A stretch of 64,000 nucleotides of DNA, from NCBI GenBank assembly GCA_037074705.1, contig CM073591.1:130889032-130953031 (forward strand), read 5' to 3'. Positions within the stretch are counted from its first letter, which is position 1; each line of letters opens with the position of its first letter. Below are positions 1 to 12,360 of this stretch, piece by piece. The position numbers and the translations under genes are program-made. The DNA comes from Zhengitettix transpicula. Taxonomy: Eukaryota; Arthropoda; Insecta; Orthoptera; Tetrigidae. The notes below the pieces were generated by a model. The model was given only the letters and a program-made list of their open reading frames with translations. It ran no database searches and was not told the DNA's origin.

Positions 1-58
1 TACCTTGCAACGTAACCTTTTAACTATTGACAAGCCACGCATTTGCTGTTAGGTACAC

Positions 59-290
59 GTGACATGGGAAATTGACGTAGCAGGCTGTGGCGCGGTCTCC
101 TCCTACTGCTCCTCAAGACAAAATCAATTTCTGCTGCGAGGCGGTGACTGGCGTCTCCATGGTAACCGGCGGCATGGAGGCTGGAGCCAGCGTCTCTCAG
201 ACCTGGGGGTAAAAACTACGCCATCTGCGAACGCCGCGGCGCCTCTCAGCAAAACTGCTACACAAGGGAAAACTTCGCTTTGAGTTGAGG
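59..290. promoter_or_regulatory. CpG-rich island with a consensus RFX X-box
   Basis: This stretch is clearly richer in GC and CpG than the AT-rich DNA after it. At 153-166 it contains GTCTCCATGGTAAC, which fits the X-box consensus GTHNYYATRRNAAC at every position. RFX factors bind this site upstream of ciliary genes in animals. A 74-codon reading frame crosses the island but matches no family I know, and its codons look incidental. The island could be a promoter or first exon of a gene lying outside the window. No TATA box or convincing splice donor is visible, so the regulatory role is inference. Confidence 0.4.
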
Positions 291-2340
291 GGAGCGAAAC
301 TCGTTTAGAATATTTCGAAGCCTTTCTTTGACTTATTGCTCCACGACCGCAGTATCACAAAACACCTACCTCTTGGAAGAATAGAAGTGATAACACTATG
401 AAGTCGGCAAACCGGTCGACGTAGTTTGTTTAGACAAGCAATACGTGGCGCATAAAACTAGGAAACTATCAATTATAAAATAAAAAATATTGATTACGTA
501 CGCGTTTCAACAGAAGCTGTTTTTACACATCGGCAAAAACGAATTCAAACAATCACATGAATCATCTACTGCATTTTCATTTCTAACGGCAAAAACGCTC
601 AACATTAATTTCAACACCGTGTTTGAGTGTATCGTAGACGAATCAACGAATATACTGACCTACAATGGAGGAAATACACACATAATCAGATAATATTATT
701 TCAATTTTTTTATTACAAACTAAGTTTCAGGATATGTACATTGCTCCACACATCGAAACTAATAAATGTTGCATAACCTGACGTCACTAAATCTTCACTC
801 CACTGGAATGTAATTCAGAAATTCTGCTGCAGATGATTTATTATTTCAGTCGTTAAATAGGTATTTAAGGAGTAAAATGTCCAGACATATCTTCTTCAAT
901 TATTTCTATGGTATCCAAAGCATCCTTTTCATTTTTAAAGTTATGTTCCAAAAAACTGGTTGCGTGCTATATTAATATATTTATAAAATTCTTGGAAGAA
1001 ATTGTTATGTATTAATTAGATAAAATATTCAAATAACGTACAAAATGAATTGATGGTAAAAATACCACCCAACGTTTCTGTCTCGGGAAACTTCGTCATC
1101 TTGCATATCATTTGGCTGTTTTATCTAATTATTAGATTTTTAAACAGACTTATTAAATTTTCATTTCAAATTGTAATTAAATCCAGATTTTTATTATCAC
1201 CATAAGCGTCACACTGAACACAACTACTTACATAAATTCTTATATTGAGTAACTTGAAGAACGCTTTCTCCGTCGATGCTGTTGCCTCATCATTTTCACT
1301 GTCTAGTTTATATTCATTAATTTGTCAATTTACAATGTTATGTTTCTTTTCTAATTTTCAAGTTATAGTTTTCGTTTGTTAAATTACTTCCGTATACACT
1401 GTGCAGTCACGTGATAACTTGAATTTTGAATGTACCCCTCTTACCATTATTTCATGAACATGTTTTATATCTCGCCAGAATTCGGAAAATAGAGTGCGTG
1501 AGAGTGGAAGTCATAATGTGCTGTTGCAGTATAAATTTATTGTGTGGCTGAACGTCCTTCATTTGTAAAATGAAAACATTGAGCACGGTTTGTTTATCTT
1601 ATCAATCAAAGATTTGTTTACAATGTTTATTTATAGGATATTTCTTCTTTAACGTGTTTCATATAAACTCATTGTTCCAATAACAAGGTGTTTTAGATAA
1701 TAATTTTTTAAACTAATTCACTCATTTTTAATTTATCGTCCTCTTGGCATCAACATTCACAAAAAAGGATTTATTTTATTTATTACGAAATATCACTTAA
1801 AAAATTAAAGTAAATTTGGCAGTCTCAAGTTTTTTTGAATCGTCGAAGATAATTTATGATTGCCTCAAAGTTATGTAACACTTCAGAGAAAAACCGTGCA
1901 GATATTTCCGTGCAATGTCCAAGCTGTTAAAAATTTGAAATTTTCACCATTTAGTTTGGACTATATAGTTTAGACTATATAACAAAGATATAAAATTTAA
2001 TCGTAATCGATTTGACCGTTTTCTTGTGGAAAGCGGAGAAATTCCCCGTGTCCGGCAATAATTAAGATTTCGTTACGGATCCCCTAACACACGAAACGTA
2101 ACGATGGACAATTATTAATCAACGCAAAACCATATATCGAAACGAGTATTATTTTATTATAGATTATCTTATTATCTTAACAATTAGTAGGTCTTTAGCA
2201 CCTTACAAATTTGTTTTAATAAATACTTCAGACAAATTTTTAATGTTTCATTAACCAAAATTGGTCTAGCTAAAAAATTCAGTATATTTTCCCAACATCG
2301 GGCTTACGACCTGCGTCTGTCAAATTCCCTCTGTGCCTTC
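291..2340. other. AT-rich stretch, nothing recognised
   Basis: No repeat, gene or structural motif was recognised. The only open frame of note (490-693) starts at a non-ATG codon and has no recognisable product. Confidence 0.6.
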
Positions 2341-2364
2341 ATTGTTTTTTTTTCTCGTAGTATG

Positions 2365-2372
2365 TGACGTCA
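2365..2372. promoter_or_regulatory. Palindromic CRE site TGACGTCA
   Basis: A full cyclic-AMP response element octamer lies inside GTGACGTCAC, in a segment (2300-2560) somewhat richer in GC than its surroundings. CREB/ATF-type factors bind this word. A single 8-mer can occur by chance in 64 kb, so function is uncertain. Confidence 0.25.
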
Positions 2373-2399
2373 CGGTACAACCTTGACAGGTGCCATTCA

Positions 2400-5300
2400 T
2401 TCTTCTTTGTTGGCAACATGTCATTCGCGTGTAAATCAACTGCCACAGAGGTTTCTACTGGTGACATTTACAACTGAGCCATAACATTTTCCAAACTCTC
2501 TCTTCATCTCCGTTGTTCCTGTTGGCTTTGTTTTCAACTATTCCTTTAGAACGTTGTGCCGCTCTAAATACTGCCGTATGAGTGAGTACGTTGCAATTAT
2601 AATGTCCTAGTTTTATTCACCCATTAAAAATCGAATCCAGGTACTGTAACATATTTTTCTACGTTGCAAGCAAATTATAAAGGTTATAATTTTAATAATA
2701 GACGTGTGATAAAAATATCTCTAAATCAGTGAAATGAGAGAATGAGTTCTGTAATCTAGGAAGCATGACTACCAAAGGCACGTTAAGTAAAGGTCTAACA
2801 CTGAATATTATTTCGTAAGGAGTGTCTAAAAGGTGCATATTGCGTGGTTTAAAACCTCAACAGGATGGAAGCCGGAAAAGAGATTACGACCTGAATATTT
2901 TGAAGTCTGTTCATGAAGTAGAAATTTGAAAAATATTTGACTGACAATATCAGAAACGAAACAGTTTCAGAGGATATTAGGTAGGGAAATAGTCTATTGC
3001 ACAATCTGATAAAACGAGACAAATGAGCGTGTAGCCTACTAAGCTATCTAGAACCAGCCACGGAGGAAAATAGTTTGGGAAGACAGACATAAATGAACGA
3101 CATAAATAATCTAGTTTAATTTAGTGATTACTACGATATGAAGAAGTTGGTAGTACAAATGAGAAACGCATGAAACCAGTTATAAGATTAATGGCCACAA
3201 AAAAAATTTGCAGTGCTTGATCGTGTGACTATCGTAAAGTACTTTTAGATACCTGATATCAGCATCTAAAAGTTGAATGACTCCCTCACAAAAGGTATGT
3301 TTATTGTCCAAAATATCAACTCGGGTAATCCAGTCGACTAATTTTTATTTTAAAATTTCACCGAATAATAATGAAATTATTCACTGTTGTTCATTTTGTA
3401 TTTGAAAATTACAGTGATAAATGCGAATGGGAGCTAGTAAACCAACATTTACTGGCTGTTAAATGTATTTATAGCCATTAAATATTTGCTAATGGATTAT
3501 AGATACAAATGCATATTTAGTTACACTGTAGTAAAAACTCAAATCTAAGCATTCGGGTTATAAAGCTTAATTGACGTTATTTTAACATGTCTGTTTTAGG
3601 TCCAGTAAACATCCAACATCAGCTAACTAAAATATACTAGAAAGTTTATTTTACACCTATCATATGTCTTGTGATGATTTTACAATTTCTTACTACGTGT
3701 CGTATTTCTCCTGTAATTAGGAAGTCAAGATATGAGTAGAGATTTACAGTTCAGAGTGGTATAAATCGTTTGTCAATCCCATATCTATGATGTTATGAAC
3801 TGACAAGAACGAATGGCTGAAAATAGTTTGAAGAAAACCGTTAATGACATCAAAACACAAAGAATAAATTTTTATAATCCATTAAAATGCCTTCCCAGAA
3901 TCAAAATCCGAATGTATTGTAGTAATTGGTAATTAAGGCATTGTTCTAATTGAAAAGTTGAATTGTAGAGGACTCATTATTAGTGGATATAGAGCGGACG
4001 CCGCAACAAACCGGCAAGGAAAAGAAAACATTGTTGATCGGTCGAGAGGATTTTTACGCGCTCAAAATTTGCGAGACGAACGTACAGTCGGGCAGCTGAC
4101 AGCGAATAGATCAGACGAAAAGTTTTACAGTCGGCAGTCAGAACGAAAGAATGTGGTCCAGTCACAAACATGCTTTCAAATATTAAAAAGTAAAGCAATA
4201 TTCAGTCGGGAAGGAGACAGAGCAACTAGTGTGTATTCGGTGGTCGAGCGTAGATTCATCATGCTGGCCAAAGACAAACCAATGAAGTCCATTTTCAACT
4301 AAAGTCACGAGATCTACAAATCCAGGTTGCAGTAAAGCATCGAGAACCAACCAATTTGTGTTAAACCAACTAACAAACAACGCCAATTAGAGCCTGTGAA
4401 CATTTATAGCCTGTGAGTACTAGAATCAGTGATGTCCCCAAAATTGTGCACGAAAAGTTAAAAAGAGACCTGGGCGGCCGTAAGTAGAGAAAAACTTTAA
4501 AATCATTTGTAAACCGTGTTTAAAAGATAAAAGTCAGATCGTTCTTTAATTATTTAATTATCGATAAAATGAGATCCTTAATTCTTGATGAAATTAAAAT
4601 TGTTTAAATTCAATCTTTAGTATTATTTCTTCTGCAACAAATTTCGTCTATGTTCAGACGCATTGATTTCCATAAAAAGTAAATGTAATTTTGAATATAT
4701 AAATTCTGCCATTTATCAAACCCAGTTAAAGACCTTGAGATCCCAAATATTTTGTGTATTTTATACTTGTTTCAAAATTGTTAATAAACCTTGGTTAATA
4801 GTTTTCACTTAAGTTCTTTCATTTAGAACCGCCACATGCATATTATATTTAATTATATATAAAGAGAGTTCGTAAAGTTTCTGTGCAGTTCTCATGGGAA
4901 CATTACGGCCGGCTCTACAAGCCTCAACCCGCTTAGTTTTATTGGAAAATACTTTCCGCAGATCTGATTATGATATAATTCTCGCATGCGCAGTTATTCC
5001 AGTTTTAAAGTCATTTTTCGAACATTTTGTATTATTTTTATATATCTATGAGTATGTGTAAAGAAGAGAAACCTATATTTAAATATTCGAAAAATATTTT
5101 TGAGTCGCTGGTGCGATTTCCCCTAAATTTTACAGTATTCTGACGAACAACTGAGGAGAAACATTGATAACACACTTTAATAAAATTGTCTTTAGGGAGA
5201 GAAGGGGTTAATAACAAAATTCCCTAAATTATATATATCTGATTCACAGTTTCAGTGGTCACTAAGCTAAATCTCGATTACTTTAAATCCAGGTTTGAAA

Positions 5301-5770
5301 ATATAGAACTCTGTAGAACCTTCGAGAAGTCTCTGTCTAAATAGAGAAATTTAATTTAAGCAACTATATTAATACAAAGGGCAAGTGCGAAAGAATTTTT
5401 TATATCTCTCGGACACCTACCTTTCCTTTTTTTACTTTAGTTTCCAGCGAAACTTAAATCAACAAATCACAGGAATGTGTCTTATAAGTACGCTGTGGAG
5501 AGGATTCGAGATCGCCATGTTTCTCTTTTTTCCTCACAAATAGACTCAGATAAGAATTTCTTTACACTGGAGCTGAATTTAAAAATAATTTATTATAAAT
5601 ATTTTTGCATGTAAGTTAATACTGCAGTGAGTACGTAATACCATTATCTAAATACCGCACTTTCACTATTAAATATCTATAAATACAGTTACTTTTATTT
5701 GACACTATTGATTATTTTCTGTCGAAAATCACCATGAGAGATAACACATAGTACAAAAATATATAAAATA
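2400..5770. other. Unannotated AT-rich DNA
   Basis: No known element was identified. A 114-codon open frame at 3958-4302 begins with TTG, lacks an early ATG and resembles no family. At about 4889-4930 a short stretch (TTCTCATGGGAAC and following) faintly resembles the middle of SINE-A but is too short to assign. Confidence 0.5.
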
Positions 5771-5960
5771 ACAAAAAACCAACAGTCGCATCAACAGCTC
5801 TGGTTATTAGAAACTCAGTATGGGAATCATTTTTTTCTCGTCAGGGGACTGTTTTCCCGAGTTTCTCTCGCGCACACAAACATCCATGCACTCGCCGGCA
5901 TTCGAACCCGGGACCTCTGGGGAGACAGTCACGCTGACCCCTACACCACAGGAGGTCGGC
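5771..5960 (-). mobile_element. tRNA-derived SINE (SINE-T), copy 1
   Basis: Read on the minus strand, the element starts GCCGACCTCCTGTGG and carries a polymerase III A box (TGTGGTGTAGGGG, complement of about 5938-5950). A B box (GGTTCGAATG, complement of 5899-5908) follows about 40 bp downstream. The spacing and sequence match the internal promoter of a tRNA. A non-tRNA body and a tail containing GATGCGACTG follow. A second copy at 27.2 kb aligns over its full length. The tail has an imperfect inverted repeat shared with a LINE relic at 42.45 kb. No clear target-site duplication was seen. Confidence 0.85.
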
Positions 5961-6367
5961 AGCTCATAGTTAAAAAACAGCTAAATACTAAATTTTCTAC
6001 AGTGCGATTCGACTACATTGTACATAATTCCGCATCGATGCTGAGCTCCAAAAACTTGACCTAAAATTCCTGTTTCTATTTGTATCATTTATAAATCTAG
6101 ACCACTAATTTTGTAGGCGTCAGGTCATTCCTGATATCTATGCAAGTTTAAATTGATTTGTAGTTTGAGTGTGTCGCAGGCACACAACGTATGAGATATG
6201 GGCATGTCCCCTGCTGTTCGTTATGACTGAAGTGATGAATGACCAAACGCTGTAGAAATTACGACAATAGAGCGTATGAAATAAGCCAGCAATTTCCCTG
6301 AGCGCAAAAATTTTGACAAGCTGCAATATGTCTACCCTATATTTTCCACATATTTTGTGAGCTGGTT

Positions 6368-6417
6368 AAGTGATATATATTTATATACGCCACGTCTACC
6401 GATATATATATATATTT
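6368..6417. repeat. Interrupted TA microsatellite
   Basis: Two TA-rich runs flank a short unique segment (around 6374-6388 and 6400-6416). Confidence 0.6.
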
Positions 6418-6599
6418 GTGTATAGGCGCCAGAAAAAAATTTGGACTAGGGTAAAATTAATTGGACTAAACTATAACTATGTTCGTTAACGTATACGAAA
6501 CAGAGAAATAGTTTTTTTAAATTAGTAATATATAATGGCATTGATTTAACGACAAAGGTAAAGAGAAATATTAAATAATTATTTAATAATTTGTAAGTT

Positions 6600-7430
6600 T
6601 TGGACAATATGACGGGGTTGAAATTTAAAACCATGCTAAAACGGCCGATATTAGCGTCGATTAATTACTTTTCGGGGTCTATGTAATTAATACGTTCTAT
6701 CCAGATGTATTTACTAAACAATTTCAACCCTGTATAGCACCAATAAGGGAGCGGTGCCAGGATGTTACATAAAAATAACGTGAAACAACCAATATTGGTT
6801 TCATAGATGACAATGAGTTTAATTTTGACATTTACGATACTGATTAAGATGTAGTTCAGCTTTTGGAGTTGGGGATGGAAGGGGACGATACAAATTTCCG
6901 TTTACAATCTTAAATCCGTAGACAAATTTCTGCCAAACTTTATGTTACTTACGATTCAAGAACAAACACTGAGGGATTAATACATTGCCTATACGGGGTG
7001 GTGGAGGGGGTGCAATTAAAAAAAATTCTAAACAACCATTATTAGCTTTGAATAAAACGATTTCGGTGTCGCTTAATTTGATAGTGTCATTCTGCAATAT
7101 CTAAGTGTCTAATTTCAACTCCAAAAGGCAAGGGAGGGAATCAGACTTACCGTACGAGTGGTTGCTGTAGGGGTTTACATAAAAAGTAATGCAAAGAAGA
7201 TCAATGTTAATGTCAATTACGAGGTTTTAGGGGTCACGGAGTTTAATTCCCGTATCAAGCATGGTAATTAATGAAATTATATGTTCCTCGTCGTGGAGAT
7301 GTACATCGTTGACAAAAGGTTACCCAGAGGGGAGGGGAGGGGTATGTTAGAGGGTAAATGTTCCAAACACTGGCGCTATTGGTGCTGTTTAATTGGAGTA
7401 TTTACCAAGAGGTTAGTGTCGAATCAATTC
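6600..7430. repeat. Highly diverged tandem-repeat array
   Basis: A core resembling CAACCAATATTGGTTTC, followed by an ACGATTTCGGGGTC-like and an AATTTAAT-like word, recurs near 6634, 6786, 7033, 7196 and 7368. G-rich blocks (GGGGATGGAAGGGG, GGTGGAGGGGG, GGGGAGGGGAGGGG) come just before several cores. The spacing is irregular, about 150-250 bp. The units are far from identical, which points to an old array with insertions and deletions. No reading frame is conserved across it. Confidence 0.5.
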
Positions 7431-8600
7431 CTACTCCTGGTTAATTAAAATAAATACCCGGGCAACGACAAGCACTCAGCTAGTAGGGTATATCATAGCT
7501 TTGAAGGTTCATCCTGTAATGCACCACATGAACTTATCGTGGGTTCTAATCCACAGAAAAATTTTACCATTTCTAAAATGTTAAACCCTAGTTCTCATAA
7601 ATAATCACAAATTTACTTTTCATGATACTGTCATTGGCGTGAAATTATTAAGAAACCAGAGGCCTATTAAACTTTCTAAATAGATATATTTGTCAATAGG
7701 GTAAAAATAGATATTTAAATAATATTATTTCAATAATCACATATACAGTGAAATTGGCACAACGTATAGTCCCGACGTCATAAGAAGACGTATATAAACA
7801 TATATTAATCATTTAAAATGAGCTTAATTTAAAAAAATCTATGGAATATAAAAATTTCTTCTTGATTTCAAATTAAAGTTGGATTATTTGGTTTCTAATT
7901 ACGAAACATTACTACATTATAAAGTATCACGGTTATATTCATTCGAATACGGAAACTAGAGTCGTTCAGGAGGCGTTTCAGAATTGTTTAAAATACAAAA
8001 GTGAGCCGTAGTAATAACAGCCTGAAGGTATTGGAATGCAGGTTGTAAACCATTCTGCCGAACATTTTCGAATTTAATCTTGACGTGTGCGTTTATTCTC
8101 AAAATATTGATCTCCTTTCCGATCAGCATCTGTGTTTATTTAATCATTAAATGATAAGTACGGTACTGGGAAACATTCATATCCCACATCGAAGTGCATT
8201 TCTTCAGCCTCTAGCTCTTTCCGGAATATAGAAGTACATTACGTCTAACGAGTTTCTCAAAAATAGAATTTATTCATGTGGCGTTATAGATATTAGATGA
8301 TTAATGGAGATGTAAATTCAGCGAAGGAGCTCGTTGAAAGGCAGAGCTAAATACTTACAATATACTGATTCCTTAACGAAAAATAAGAACCCTTTCTCCA
8401 TAACTAAAACGTTTTAACGTGCAAGGAGAGCGATGCGTATAATTTCTAAATATTTTAAAACTTCTATATCATGTGAAATATGTTTGCTTTAAAACTTCTT
8501 AATTGTATTTCTTACACTTGTTAGAATCCAAATAATAATACTATAACTTACAATACAACGAGAAAAAAATATTTACGCAATAGATTTATTAAATTACGCT
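7431..8600. other. AT-rich stretch, nothing recognised
   Basis: No element, exon or motif was recognised in this interval. Confidence 0.5.
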
Positions 8601-8630
8601 CCTTTTTAGGATTGATTTATATAAATCACA

Positions 8631-8663
8631 TGATGAAGTCCCAAAGTCGGGACGAAACGTTGT
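8631..8663 (+). other. Hammerhead-like motif with perfect 5-bp stem
   Basis: The order is TGATGA, one A, GTCCC, a 6-nt loop, GGGAC, then GAAACGTTG. The layout matches the hammerhead core CUGAUGA - stem II - GAAA. However, the invariant C before UGAUGA is A here, and there is one extra base before the stem. It is therefore probably not catalytic as written. Confidence 0.45.
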
Positions 8664-8829
8664 GTATCTATTTCATATAAATACTAAGAGTGTAAAAGTA
8701 ATTATTGAAATTTATATTTTATATGACGTATAATAACAAAATAAATTAATATAATGGTCAATAAGTCAGAACAACTTTAATATCAAATATACACTTCAAT
8801 GGCTACATTGACTATGAAATCAATGCAAA

Positions 8830-8866
8830 TAGTCCCTAATTTGGGACTTCATCAGGTGAACATAAT
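8830..8866 (-). other. Second copy of the hammerhead-like motif, inverted
   Basis: On the minus strand this reads CCTGATGA, A, GTCCC, loop, GGGAC. CUGAUGA and the stem are intact, but the following GAAAC is replaced by TATTT. It faces the copy at 8631. Confidence 0.4.
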
Positions 8867-8984
8867 AATAACCAAAATGTTATACGTTAATCATTAATTT
8901 TTGTTATAATTATTTTGTATTTACTGTTCTTACCAATACATTAAATATCAACTTTCTGACTTATAAAGTTATAAATGTGAAACA

Positions 8985-9200
8985 AAATTGCTTAGTCAGC
9001 AAATTTTATTATAAAATTTACAAGTTTATATTTAACGACGATTGCTCCCTAATTGGGATCTCATGGGTATACATAACAAAATTTATATAACTGAATATAA
9101 TTGAAATTGTACACCTGAAGATGTCCCAATTACGGATGAAACGTTAGTTTGTTAAATATAATGTTGTGAATTTGATAATAAAATTTTTCTGCGTAATAGG
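8985..9200. repeat. Imperfect inverted repeat with a head-to-head motif pair
   Basis: A degenerate minus-strand motif (9033-9068, TCCCTAATTGGGATCTCATG) is followed about 45 bp later by a plus-strand motif (9114-9145, CCTGAAGATGTCCC ... GGATGAAACGTT). The flanks continue the inversion: the complement of 9000-9035 and the sequence 9145-9195 both contain TTAAATATAA followed by ATAATAAAATTT. The whole is a foldback with arms of roughly 80-100 bp. Confidence 0.5.
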
Positions 9201-9584
9201 CTGGTATTTTCCACATTCATTTTAAAAGAAACCAGTTTAATATAATTTTTATTGGCTAATATATTCAATTATTCACGTTTTATTATAAGGAAATACGACT
9301 GCTGATTAAAATATCCATTCTCAATAGTCCGTCCGCTCTGCTGACTAAGCAGAGTAATGTGATTTATGTCTTATGGATATGACATATTTGGGTCCACAAC
9401 TTTCGGTATTGTTTCTTGTTTCTAAAATGTAATTCCAGCAGTAATTGTAATTTGCCGAGATGAAGCTGTTCCGGGTATTTTCTGCACTATATTGCAGTTA
9501 AGTGTGTATATGACTTCCCGCGTAACAAATCATTTCCAGAAATTTGTTTTATATATTTTTGGAGTAGGAGATGGCGGCTGGATC

Positions 9585-9860
9585 TCCCTGGTCGTTGCTT
9601 TTGCCGGTTGAACGCCGCACCGAAATTCGCAATAAGGCGCCGATGACTTGTTGCTGAGCTTCCGCGCCATTGCGCCGCTCTTGCCCTGCGCGGCGTAGTG
9701 GCGCCCCTCTCCCCGCGCCGCGCTTGATTGACCGTCTCCGGGCAACAGCGACCTAAGCGCCAAACCGACCGCCCGTTAAAGGGGAACTATGCACCGGCGT
9801 CGGCGTCCGCGTCCGGGATTCACGTCGTCACTCCTGGGCCCTTCGGGAATTACCCCTCGC
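9585..9860. promoter_or_regulatory. GC/CpG island with X-box-like and E2F-like sites
   Basis: This is one of the densest CpG segments in the window. It contains GTCTCC-G-GGCAAC (9734-9746), an RFX half-site pair with a 1-bp spacer. Eleven bases further on is GCGCCAAA (9757-9764), the complement of the E2F consensus TTTGGCGC. Open frames on both strands reflect high GC rather than clear coding potential. It may be a CpG-island promoter or a conserved non-coding element. Confidence 0.4.
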
Positions 9861-9989
9861 TATTACGACTGTACCTACAACGCGTTTTGTGTGTACCGAA
9901 GCACCGCAGGAAAGAGAAATATGTTTTGGCCGTAATTACGTCTGCAGATAAAATGATGTTGCCAGGTTTTCGCCAGAAAGCGGGCGGAA

Positions 9990-10720
9990 ATGTATGCTAA
10001 CAATGATTCCTCTGTGATTTAACGTCTCTCAGGACTTTCCTACACTGCTTCGTGCCTCGGAATTACTTATCGTGGCGTGTATACGAAAAAAAAAGCCTTT
10101 GATATTATTCTCGTTAGAAATGAAACTCCGGTCTCCAGAGGAATATAAGTAGATAAAAAAATTGAGTTTAGGATTTCGAAATATAAACTTATATTAAAAC
10201 ACAAATTTCATCCAAGTGAAGCTTATAGAATCGGAATATTAGTAATTTATTCGGTTTAGACTTTGCTTAATTAGAATCATTTAAGATAGGTTCCAACAAA
10301 TAGTGTACATATAAACCATAGTGTATCGGAACGATCGACTGCGCCAACGGAAATTCACGAAAATATACACTCTATGTTGATGCATCGCCGGTCTCGTTTA
10401 CAGTCGCGTCTCAATTTTTAAGAATTTCTCCTTCCCCCTAATAAAACATTTTATTTTAAAATTGAAGGGTACTCAACTGTTACGTGCGTTATGAATTAAA
10501 ACTGCAAAGATAGATAAATAATTGAAAATTCAGTATTTTAAAATATTTTTTGAATTCAAAATATTGGTTGGCTACTGCGAAATTTACAAATTAAATCCAA
10601 TAGATTGTATTTTTAAGTACCGCAGTTTTATTAATGTAACACAAAATTAATTATTAGTACCAATTAGTATCCAATTATATATACGATAAATATGTGACCT
10701 GATAAGTCTAGTACAACTGA
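9990..10720. other. Mostly featureless
   Basis: Nothing was recognised except a loose inverted pair, CATAGTGTAT at about 10318 and ATACACTCTATG at about 10365. Confidence 0.4.
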
Positions 10721-10726
10721 AACGTA

Positions 10727-11044
10727 TTTTTAGTATAACAGGCTACATGAGGGTAATCCACAAGATGTCAAATGGTCTTTAATAGCATAGGAAGGGATTT
10801 GAAAGGGGAGGATGCGCAAAGTAGCGAAGGGTTAACTAGGGCCCCCAGAATGTAGTTAAAGGATCGTACCCGTCATTCGCCTAAAAGCGATGCAGGAAAA
10901 ACCCTAGAAAATCTGCATCAGGTAGGTCGAACATTGGGTACTTGTCCCACGCCCTTCTGATGGCGGGAGAGTGGTTTTCTGTGGGGACGCAACATTCCCT
11001 TCTCCGTGTCTCGACCAATTTAGGAGGCAGTTGGCCGACTGTTA
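10727..11044 (-). mobile_element. SINE-A, truncated copy
   Basis: On the minus strand this is the 3' part of SINE-A. It ends in a short A-rich tail (complement of 10727-10732) after CTCATGTAGCCTGTTATAC. Homology stops abruptly at GGCCGACTGTT near 11044, where a second copy's tail begins. It differs noticeably from the younger copies. Confidence 0.85.
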
Positions 11045-11049
11045 AAACG

Positions 11050-11570
11050 TTTTTTTTTATAACAACAAACTACATGGGGGTAATCCACAAGGTGCCAACA
11101 CCCCTTTAATAGCATACGAAGGGATTTGAAAGTGGGGATGCGGAAGGGTAGAGGAAGGTAACCAAGGGTTAACTAGGGCCCTCCGGGCTATGGTTTAAGC
11201 ATCCTACCCGGCAATTCGCCTAAAAGTGATGCAGGGAAAACCCTAGAAAAACCTGCATCAGGTAGGTCGGGCATTTGGTACTTGCCCCACGCCGTTCCGA
11301 TGGAGGGAGAGGGGTTTGCTGTAGGGTCTCCGTGCCTCGACCAGTTTGGGAGGCAACTGGCCGACTATTCCAATAGGAATAGCGGACAACTCTTACCGTA
11401 TACCCAAGGTCTGCGACCGCGGAACATACACCTCTCAAAACGGGCCGAGGTGACTCGGCTTGTGGGAACCTTAATTCAAAAAACCAGAGAGATGTGAAGG
11501 AATCCCCAAAGGTAGCCTTCGCCAGTGCTCTCTGAGAAGGTTCACCTGCGAGAGAACTCTCTCTCAGGCT
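11050..11570 (-). mobile_element. SINE-A, near full-length copy
   Basis: It has a poly(A) tail (complement of the T run from 11050), the full SINE-A body and the 5' hairpin CCTGCGAGAG ... CTCTCAGGC at about 11544-11569. It is in the same orientation as, and abuts, the truncated copy upstream. This suggests insertion at or near that copy. Confidence 0.85.
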
Positions 11571-11577
11571 ATCTTGG

Positions 11578-11626
11578 CGGAAAGGGCGGATGTGGAATGG
11601 TAAAGGAGGGTAGCCACGGGTGATAA
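11578..11626 (-). mobile_element. SINE-A fragment
   Basis: GAAAGGGCGGATGTGGAATG and the following bases match the SINE-A segment usually read as GAAAGGGGGGATGCGGAAGG. It is a third piece in this cluster, possibly a remnant of an element split by later insertion. Confidence 0.5.
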
Positions 11627-12084
11627 ATATACTGCGAGAGAGATTAATGAGGCGTTGACCTGGCTGCTTCTGATTTTGACTCGCCTGTTAATGTTATTCT
11701 ATCATTTCCAATTGTGCCAACTTACTCTACCGTAATATGTTTCACTTCATAAACACGTTCGGATGTTATAGATTTTAATCGTTTGTCTCTGTCGTTTTAA
11801 TTTGATTTTTACCTTTTTGGTCTACCTGAAGAAGTAGTCTAACTGAGATTGTCAAAATAAGTGGGTCGATGGTATATAATTTCATCAACGTAACGAATAT
11901 ATAAGTTCGAATTGGCTCACCGCTTTTAAAATTTTTATTCAGAACATCCAAGCATCATTATATTAATTATCTATATTTATTATTCATTCCTAATCCGCAG
12001 ATATAATGTTACAGTTCGTTACAGCGTCGCGAGCGGGTATCGCTGTCGCCTTACTGTTAACACAAAATTCGAAAAATTGTGATT
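11627..12084. other. Unannotated, with a degenerate CCTGAAGAAGT motif
   Basis: The motif at about 11824-11862 (CCTGAAGAAGT, then TGTCAAAAT) is a weak relative of the hammerhead-like family. Nothing else was recognised. Confidence 0.3.
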
Positions 12085-12360
12085 TCGTTTCCTTAAATTT
12101 ATTTATTTTCAGTTCATAACATATTATCTCTATTGAGGAATATTGTAATGGAGTAATTGTTATTTGAATATCATTGAAAGGTTGCTTTTGGTATCGTCTA
12201 CAAATTGGCTGCCTGATGTTTGCGTGGCTAAGGTTTTGAGGGTTGGAAGATGGCAGATGTTGGGCCATATATCACGATTGACTTGATGGTGGTAGTCACT
12301 TGTTTCGGAATCGGACCCCACCGAAAATATCATGGAAATTTGGGCAGTCACCCGAACTTC
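12085..12360 (+). repeat. Dispersed repeat R-B, copy 1
   Basis: Words such as GTGGCTAAGGTTTTGAGGGT, GGAAGATGGCAGATGTTGGG and ATCACGATTGAC recur in the same order at 14.5-14.7 kb. The copies are clearly related. No family was recognised. Confidence 0.65.

Noticed and set aside
3958..4302. 114-codon open frame on the plus strand
   Set aside because: It starts at TTG with no early ATG, has no recognisable domain, and one overlapping minus-strand frame is also open. I treat it as chance.
5899..5950. Functional tRNA gene
   Set aside because: A and B boxes are present, but the sequence does not close into an acceptor stem and continues into a SINE body repeated at 27.2 kb.
8631..8663. Active hammerhead ribozyme
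   Set aside because: The invariant C of CUGAUGA is changed to A, an extra base precedes stem II, and no obvious stem III partner follows GAAAC.
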